Source of the DNA: Apostichopus japonicus
Taxonomy: Eukaryota > Echinodermata > Holothuroidea > Aspidochirotida > Stichopodidae
DNA length: 64,000 nucleotides
NCBI RefSeq assembly: GCF_037975245.1
Contig: NC_092576.1
Coordinates: 35,802,611 to 35,866,610, forward strand
Direction: 5' to 3'
Shown here: positions 57,785-64,000 of the stretch, one piece after another
Position numbering within the stretch: the first letter of the stretch is position 1
How the letters are laid out: each line of letters starts with the position of its first letter
The notes under the pieces: model-generated
Told to the model about the DNA's origin: nothing
Database searches by the model: none
The model's input: the letters and a program-made list of their open reading frames with translations, nothing else
Position numbers and translations under genes: made by a program

Positions 57785-58855
57785 ATTTGCAGTGGATATC
57801 GATCGATGTACCCAACTTCTACAATATTTTCAACACTTAAGTTACGAATTAAGGCACAGCTAACATCGTTAGTTTTCAAGTCGAAAGCAGAAGTGGGTCA
57901 ATGCTATGATTGCATTACTGAATGCTAAGAAAACCTCGTGATTGCATTTCCAACGACAGCATAGATCCCTGCAAGTGAGAAGAATAATTTAAATAATCAT
58001 ACGCCAAATAATATTATCATCGTTACATATTCCACTTGTTGTTTAAAAATAACTGCTTTGACAGTACTTATAGAGGGCAGTAGTAGCCATGAGAACCATA
58101 ACCGGTACGCAGAATGAAGTAACATTCAAGGACTTCTGACATTAAAATAGTATTTCTGAGAAACATTTATTTGAGTTTACCAAGAACATTTTACCTTTAG
58201 TGAACAGAAGGGCGTGTGGAGTGTACCGAGTTACTACATGCCGTATATTCGTAATCTTTGGAAATAGTGTGTTCAATTTTTTTACAACATAAAGCCTGGT
58301 GACCTCAACTGAGATTTAACCTTAACGAAGATTTTGTTCCTCTCATCATGAAACATCCACATCCACATCCACATCCACATCCATATCTACATGCAAAGTA
58401 TGTTCTATGCCCGAGACTTCTTCCTAAAGATATCGTATTAGAAGGTGTTAGAATTTAGACGTCTGATGACATTAGACCTCCAAGATGACATGTTATCTGT
58501 ATCTTTAAACAATATGATACCTTCTGGAGATATCATGCTTACAAAGAAGACGTCGCAAGAACAAGGTACGCGCCCAAACACCAACATCAATGCATAAGTA
58601 ACGATCATCATCGAATTAAAAACTGAATCTATGCCTGGACTTCAGTCTTTCAAAACATTTAACAGTCAGGTAATAACGTTTCAGTAACACGTATAGTGAT
58701 AAATAAAACACGCAGAGGCATTCGAGGCTGGGCTCGGCCCTCCAACGGCCCTCATCAGACAAAGTCTTTGATGCTCATTATATTTATTATTTGGTCACAA
58801 ATGCCTTCAACGCAACACCATTGTAACCCTCAATCTGAGACTATTCTCAATACAG
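57785..58855. other. Upstream region of the TRIM gene
   Basis: No gene seen. It includes the hexamer microsatellite at 58,352-58,385. No convincing TATA box was seen directly upstream of the start codon. The open frame 58,696-59,082 lacks a domain and runs into repeat A. Confidence 0.45.
58352..58385. repeat. Hexamer microsatellite (ATCCAC)n
   Basis: About five tandem copies of ATCCAC, ending in ATCCATATC. Confidence 0.9.
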
Positions 58856-59215
58856 CGCAAGCGTATCCTGGTATTCATGTTTTATTTTGTTTTTCTATAT
58901 CACATCCTTATTCCATTTTAAATAATATCAACGGCACTTTATGGTGCAGTGTGTGTATGCACAAACACTACGTGGAGGGATTTTCGTTCTTCCTTCACTC
59001 TCCTAAAACTCAACAGCGCCATCTCAGCGCTATAATAAAGGCCTGGGAAATTCCGGGTGCCGCACCCTTTTCATTTGAATGACGAACAGCACGACATACG
59101 TTGTTGTGTGCTTATGATTTGCAACCTGTGCTGAATGTACGGCGCTGTAAGTTACATAGTAAACATGCACGTAGCTGAAGTCGAAATCGCTGCAGGCTGT
59201 ATTTTACTGTGAGTA
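58856..59215. repeat. Local repeat family A, copy 3 (upstream of TRIM)
   Basis: Third copy of family A, about 1.1-1.4 kb upstream of the TRIM start codon. Shared blocks: GTATCCTGGTATTC, CTACGTGGAGG, TATAATAAAG (59,031-59,040), GGGAAATTCC (59,045-59,054), CAACCTGTGCTG, and a GTCGAAA...CTGCAG block also present in copy 1. Confidence 0.75.
59045..59054. promoter_or_regulatory. Kappa-B-like site GGGAAATTCC upstream of TRIM
   Basis: Exact NF-kappaB consensus match, 14 bp from TATAATAAAG and about 1.26 kb from the TRIM start codon. It lies in repeat A, so it may be a repeat property rather than a TRIM control element. Confidence 0.35.
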
Positions 59216-59904
59216 AACAACATAAGAACATGATGTTTGCAGACGTATGAATAATGTAGGAGTACGCAAAGTATGGAACTTGTTCACAGGTTAGAATGAG
59301 TTTTTTTTTTCGTAGAAAACTGTTACTGAGTGGACTAATGCGTAGCTAAAAAATGTTGAATTTAATGATTTAGATAACACACATCAGTGTGACGCATGAC
59401 ACCTCAAATATTGCATTTCCTCAGAATGTTCGTCGATCTAAGTTAAATTTAAGTTCAAGTTCTTTTTTTTAACATTTTAATCATGATATGATAAATAAAG
59501 ATTGTATCAACTTCAGTAAAAAGTCAACATAGAGTATTGAAATATTACATGTGAGATGGAAGTAGAGGAACCAGAAATAAGTAGTTACTTTTCTGGTATG
59601 GTCTCTAAATTTGTAACATAGAAAGTACAATGTACAAACCGACTCCCCCTCCCCGTTCTATCAAAAGATAACCAATATTTCGTATGGCCTACCCTATATG
59701 TGTACATGTGTGAAATAAATTAAGAATAAGGTGATAAACGGCAGTGTTGCAGAAAAGGTTAGGATTAAAATGATCGTTTTAAACGCGGATCTGTAAATAC
59801 CAGCAAAGAGAGCAAGATACGTACTCTTGTACAAGGATATAGAAACGAGTAACGTAAAATCATAGCCTATAATACACATGAGGTTTAAAAATACTTACCT
59901 TGAA
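59216..59904. other. Intergenic DNA
   Basis: No gene or repeat recognised. The minus frame 59,694-59,879 is hydrophobic but short and unsupported. Confidence 0.4.
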
Positions 59905-60320
59905 GTATGTGTGAGCACTCAGTATAACTGCTTTATAATGTTACGAACTGATAATTCCCCTTTGATGAAAAATATCTCTAAAAATCGTCGGTATGTCTGC
60001 TTTCCCTAAAAAAAGGCAAACGTCTATCAGGTCTCATGATCTTAAACAGTCTGTGTGAATATTATGTTAGCACAAAGAATATGAAATTGGCGTGATCATA
60101 ATTACGTTATATCCGTAGTTTGAAACATGCGCAGAGTATTACAGACGAAAGAATAATACTCTCAGACAAGAAAGCAATTAACATTTCCATTACTGCAGTT
60201 AGTTTCAGCCTGAGGTAGTAATTCACATTGTATGCTTTGATTTACTGCAGATATTTGGATAATTTGGGCAAGCGCAAAGCAGGAAAGTATTAGTTTCCCC
60301 TTTCTTATCCAATCCGCGGG
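59905..60320. repeat. Local repeat family B, copy 2
   Basis: Matches copy 1 at 49,945-50,310 along most of its length (CAGTTAGTTTCAG, ATTTGGATA, ATCCGCG near the end). It matches copy 3 most closely over AACTGATAATTC, AAAATCGTCGGTAT and CTGTGTGAAT. Confidence 0.65.
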
Positions 60321-60369
60321 ATAACCACGAGGAACGCCTAGGCATTTAGGAGGTAAAAGCTGAGTCAGG

Positions 60370-60490
60370 TGGGGTTGGGGTGGGGAAGGCGGGGAGGGGA
60401 TTTGGTTACAGTTACAAATGCTTCTCCGGGGCTGTCGTATGACGTAAGTTAAGATTAAGTGTTATTTTCAAGAATTCTTTGCTTAAATAA
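60370..60490. repeat. G-rich local duplication, copy 1
   Basis: G-rich run, then ACAAATGCTTCTCCGGGGCTG, TGACGTAA and CAAGAATTCTTTGC. A diverged second copy follows at 60,640-60,755. Confidence 0.6.
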
Positions 60491-60518
60491 GTTCGACAGA
60501 TCTTCCGAAATATTTTGA

Positions 60519-60572
60519 TAATGTATGTGTGTATGTGCGCATGTATATGTGATCTTCCCGCAAGCAGGAACA
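60519..60572 (-). mobile_element. Fragment of the SINE 3' end
   Basis: GTATATGTGATCTTCC + CGCAAGCAGGAAC matches the tail and last body segment of the SINE at 53,373-53,414, in the same orientation. The head is absent. Confidence 0.6.
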
Positions 60573-60639
60573 TAATATTATGCCATAATACATAATCTTT
60601 ATGAGCCAGGGTTCGAAATTGAGATTGAACGAGGGGAAT

Positions 60640-60755
60640 GCATTGAGGAGGTAAGGGGTGAGGTGGGCGTTTAGAGTTTGTAAGAACGCTTGTCCGATGC
60701 TGCCGTGTGACGTAATTTTTGACTACTACTTTCATTTCAAGAAAGCTTTGCCACA
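60640..60755. repeat. G-rich local duplication, copy 2
   Basis: GTAAGAACGCTTGTCCGATGC, TGACGTAATT and CAAGAAAGCTTTGC parallel the copy at 60,370-60,490 in the same order. Confidence 0.6.
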
Positions 60756-60854
60756 ATATTTATGATGCTCTTTGATTATACATTACCATGTAAGCTTGAA
60801 GGTAAAGCAGACATGAAGCTTTATTTGAGGTAGTAAAGTAGTGTCCATGAATGT

Positions 60855-61060
60855 TGTCTGTATTAGCAGTACATATGCCGTATAATGATAAGAGCTGATA
60901 ATTCTCCTCTGATGAATTATATCTCTGAAAATCGTCGGTATATTTGTTTTTACCAACAAAAACAAAAATCCCAGCAAACTCAAATTCCTCGTGATCTAAT
61001 ACACTCTGTGTGAATAAATGTTTGTACAAAGAAAGTGGAAATTTCGTGAATCATCAGGAT
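60855..61060. repeat. Local repeat family B, copy 3
   Basis: GCTGATAATTCTCC, GATGAATTATATCTC, AAAATCGTCGGTAT and CTGTGTGAATAAATG parallel copies 1 and 2. It is shorter at its right end. Confidence 0.65.
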
Positions 61061-64000
61061 CACCCATTGAAGTTGGCAAACAAAACAACACCACTGGAAA
61101 ATGAACTCTGTGTACGTTGAATACGGTTTGAAAGGTCATGCAGTTGCCCAGGCAATCCAGCAATACCATTGAAGCAAAGTAAGGTATCTCGAAAAACTGT
61201 CGATGCTGGAATTCAACACTGTAGCTACAGACATGTGAACGCAAATCAATTTTAAGCGCTTTTTACATAATATTCTTATTTTGTTTTTGCGAAGATCAAT
61301 GCAAAAATACCACTCTGAGCAAATTTGGAAGTACTTAAGTCGCCAATGTTTATTCAAATAACGAGGTAACAGTCGACATATTCAAAATTACCAAGTGTTT
61401 TTTGTATTTTCATATATTTGCAGTTTGAAGTTATTTTCGTTTGACATATAGGGGATGTATTAATAAATGGTATCGAATTATAGTGTGATCATTTGTAGCC
61501 ATTTTTACTGGTAACACTCTTTAAGTGTAATATATATTTTTTGTATCTGCACTTGTAGGAATAAAGAAGAATAAAATTAAAAAGGAATAGTACTACGACT
61601 TATTACGTAGAGTCAGAATCACCGACTTTTCTTTAAAGCAATTATGCAATTCTTTGAGATAATGACGATGACAATGACCATGTCTGCTGATTAAAGCAGA
61701 AGCCATAATCATTTCAGTTCATCAGAGGTCAAACACTGACAACGTTATCATAACTGGTATGAACATCATATTTGGCACTGTTCTAAAATGAATAGAAAAC
61801 ATTCTTGGTTTGAAAACAAACACTCTTGGTTTAAAAATAAATCAAAAGTCAGTTCAGGTCAAAACATATGAAATGTTGCATTGTAAAAGTTGGGGTATTC
61901 AAAGCCAACATCAGAGGCATTCTAGGAAGCTGATGATATGTTTTTCTGTCACGTCTTTCTATGTAAAGGCTAAGACATTTTGGGACACATTCTTTTAGCC
62001 CGAAAGGTTGGAAACCTTTATATTGGGGACCATTGTAACCCTCATCTTTTTGGCTCCAATTTTTAGGGGGCAAATATATTTTGACACAGTTTGTTTGGGC
62101 TACATATTTTTGGGACCAATCAGACGCAAAATTTTATGAAGCCCAATTTTTAGGGGAGGGGCTAACATTTTAAAATTGCAGTAACTCTAAATCGTATTAT
62201 ATCTAAATTCGGAATGTAGCTGTTGAATAGTAACTGGTACATGCGCGCTTAATTATTTTAGGTCTATTAGACATCAAACTTTGTTGGGCACATTTTGGGT
62301 GAGTGGAGACAAATGTTATTTCCACATCAATTGCAACACTTTAAAAGTCCACATAGCAAGGTACAAAAGTGCCCGTTGGGCTCTTGTTTGTTGCGTATTA
62401 TTCGGTGTTTGTGTGCGCCACATTTCTCAATTAAGATACATGAGCCAATTTCATTGTCCTATTTAAGCTCACTTACATATATCGTTTAAGAGAGTATCAA
62501 GAAAGGACATTTCATCACTTCATGACAAACTTTGTACGGTAGTTAAAAGAGTCAAGGAGTTTACAGAGGGTAAATAGCGACTACATGAGTCTTTATAAAG
62601 AATTTAAACCTGGACATATTGCAGGAATTAGCAGTTGATGAGGAAACAAGTCAAGGTTTGATTTGTTGCTTCATTTACTGGTCGTTTGTAATCATTACAT
62701 AGCTTTAAAGATTACACCTATTTTAAAATTACTGTTGGACAAATAAGGTAACATTTCTGGTAATATCCATTCACTTTTATAGCGTAACAGGTGAACATTA
62801 TAGTTGAACAGTATATGAGTTCTTCTATGATGTTGCTTGAGATGACGTGTGTCAGCTGGTGGTATTATAATCATATGCTATTTCTTAGGACTTGTTCTTT
62901 CAAATTTAAAGGTCAACAAAGACACACAATATTAGCTTGTAACCAATCGTTCTCAAAAATGATATGAACTGTAGGGACGGTGAAAGGCCAAAGTCGTTCA
63001 AATATTGAATAATTATAATGCAGGGATATATTGACACTGTGTTTTTTATGTCCCTTTGTCAAAATGAGTAGATATAGCCTAGTTATTATAGTTTTGGCCA
63101 TGATTATGATAGGTCAACAGAAATCCAACACTGAATCTTGTAATTTTGTGAATGGCAAGTTGGATAAATACCAAATGCCTATTTGGGATAGATACAAAAT
63201 TTAGTCTGTCACTCCAAGTAGAACTGATTATTGATTTTAACCACAGTTGATGAGAGGTTGGAAATAGATTTGTAGGCTACATTAGGTTGATTAGAGTGAT
63301 GAAGTGGGTGATGCTCCAGAAGACCGTTTCTTGTAGGGTTATTTTGAATTACCAATCAGAAGGTGCATCTTGCTTTTCACGACATGTCGCTACGGTGGAG
63401 AATATTAGCCTAAGTCATACCATGGAGGTACCTCCATGGTCATACATATTAAATCAGACGTCCTACGTTTCAACTGTGCACTGATGCGTTCGATCGAAGT
63501 ATGCAGTAACAATGAAGAAAATTGCATGCAATGTGTGGCTGTAGGAAATTTTCTGCCAAAGACTAATAACAATACAATCAAGTGAACTCTATATGAACTG
63601 CGGTATCTGTTCGATTGACGATATTCAATTTAACAAACGATTGATGGTTATGGTGTGTGATTCCTGCGAATAAATTTTGTTTAGAAGTAGGCAACAGTTG
63701 TTTCTTCGTTTTGCTGCACTCATGCAAAGTTCACATATTGTGTTATGTAGATCTATCGGGTTGTAAAAATGAAAGTGGTACTGTTGAATTGGTAGGTTGA
63801 TAACTATAAAACTTCTTTTAAAAGTCTTCATAACAAAACTTTGAAGACAGAAACTTCAAACTTGCTGCAATTAAAATGACCTTTAAACCAATTTCTTACA
63901 ATGCTTTTAAATATGTATTATTCTGTGATGTTGAAATCATATTTGTTTACACCATTTTTTTTCTGTGACGTCATTGCTTACAATGTTAATTGTAGTTGCG
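61061..64000. other. Intergenic DNA to the window end
   Basis: AT-rich with no recognised gene. Short frames of 60-80 codons are present in several frames but none has a domain or a conserved motif. It includes the 22-bp palindrome at 63,419-63,440. Confidence 0.45.
63419..63440. repeat. 22-bp perfect palindrome
   Basis: Half-site ACCATGGAGGT followed directly by its reverse complement. The inner word CATGGAGGT/ACCTCCATG also forms the small hairpin at 41,315-41,340. Confidence 0.9.

Noticed and set aside
57450-57863. 137-aa plus-strand frame opposite the TRIM RING region
   Set aside because: It is the antisense of the zinc-finger codons and has no independent support.

Overview
The window looks like nuclear DNA of a marine invertebrate animal. 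The evidence is two LINE-type retrotransposons, a tRNA-headed SINE, an inverted-repeat DNA transposon, a TRIM-type RING/B-box gene and AT-rich intergenic DNA with eukaryotic signals. A deuterostome such as an echinoderm would fit the repeat and TRIM style, but nothing here proves the species.

Layout. Positions 1-39,219 are dominated by a tandem satellite with a 164-bp monomer (about 194 copies in four blocks: 1-21,984; 27,559-35,525; 36,436-37,777; 38,688-39,219). Each monomer carries a tRNA-like pair of internal Pol III promoter boxes and T-runs, and the monomers form higher-order repeats in exact multiples of 164 bp. Block 1 is split by a full-length Tx1-like LINE (21,985-27,558) with two intact ORFs, a 3' stem-loop, a poly(A) tail and a perfect 12-bp target-site duplication taken from the satellite. 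Blocks 2-4 are separated by two near-identical 910-bp non-satellite inserts that are part of a 2,252-bp composite duplication.

From 39,220 the sequence is ordinary intergenic DNA and dispersed elements. These are a 2.9-kb inverted-repeat transposon full of ATATCTGG-type subterminal repeats (39,441-42,316), a 5'-truncated and frameshifted LINE of CR1/Jockey type (about 43,822-46,040), a small coding-like Cys-rich fragment on the minus strand abutting that LINE's tail, a tRNA-derived SINE (53,373-53,614, minus), and three diverged copies each of two local repeat families (A and B) spread around the single convincing host gene. That gene is an intronless TRIM coding sequence of 620 aa on the minus strand (55,922-57,784). 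Family A carries a TATA-like sequence followed 12-14 bp later by a kappa-B-like sequence in all three copies.

The most unusual content is the tRNA-like satellite, its higher-order structure, and the in-register LINE insertion between its A-box-like and B-box-like motifs. Outside the LINE ORFs and the TRIM gene, most open frames are short and not convincing as genes.
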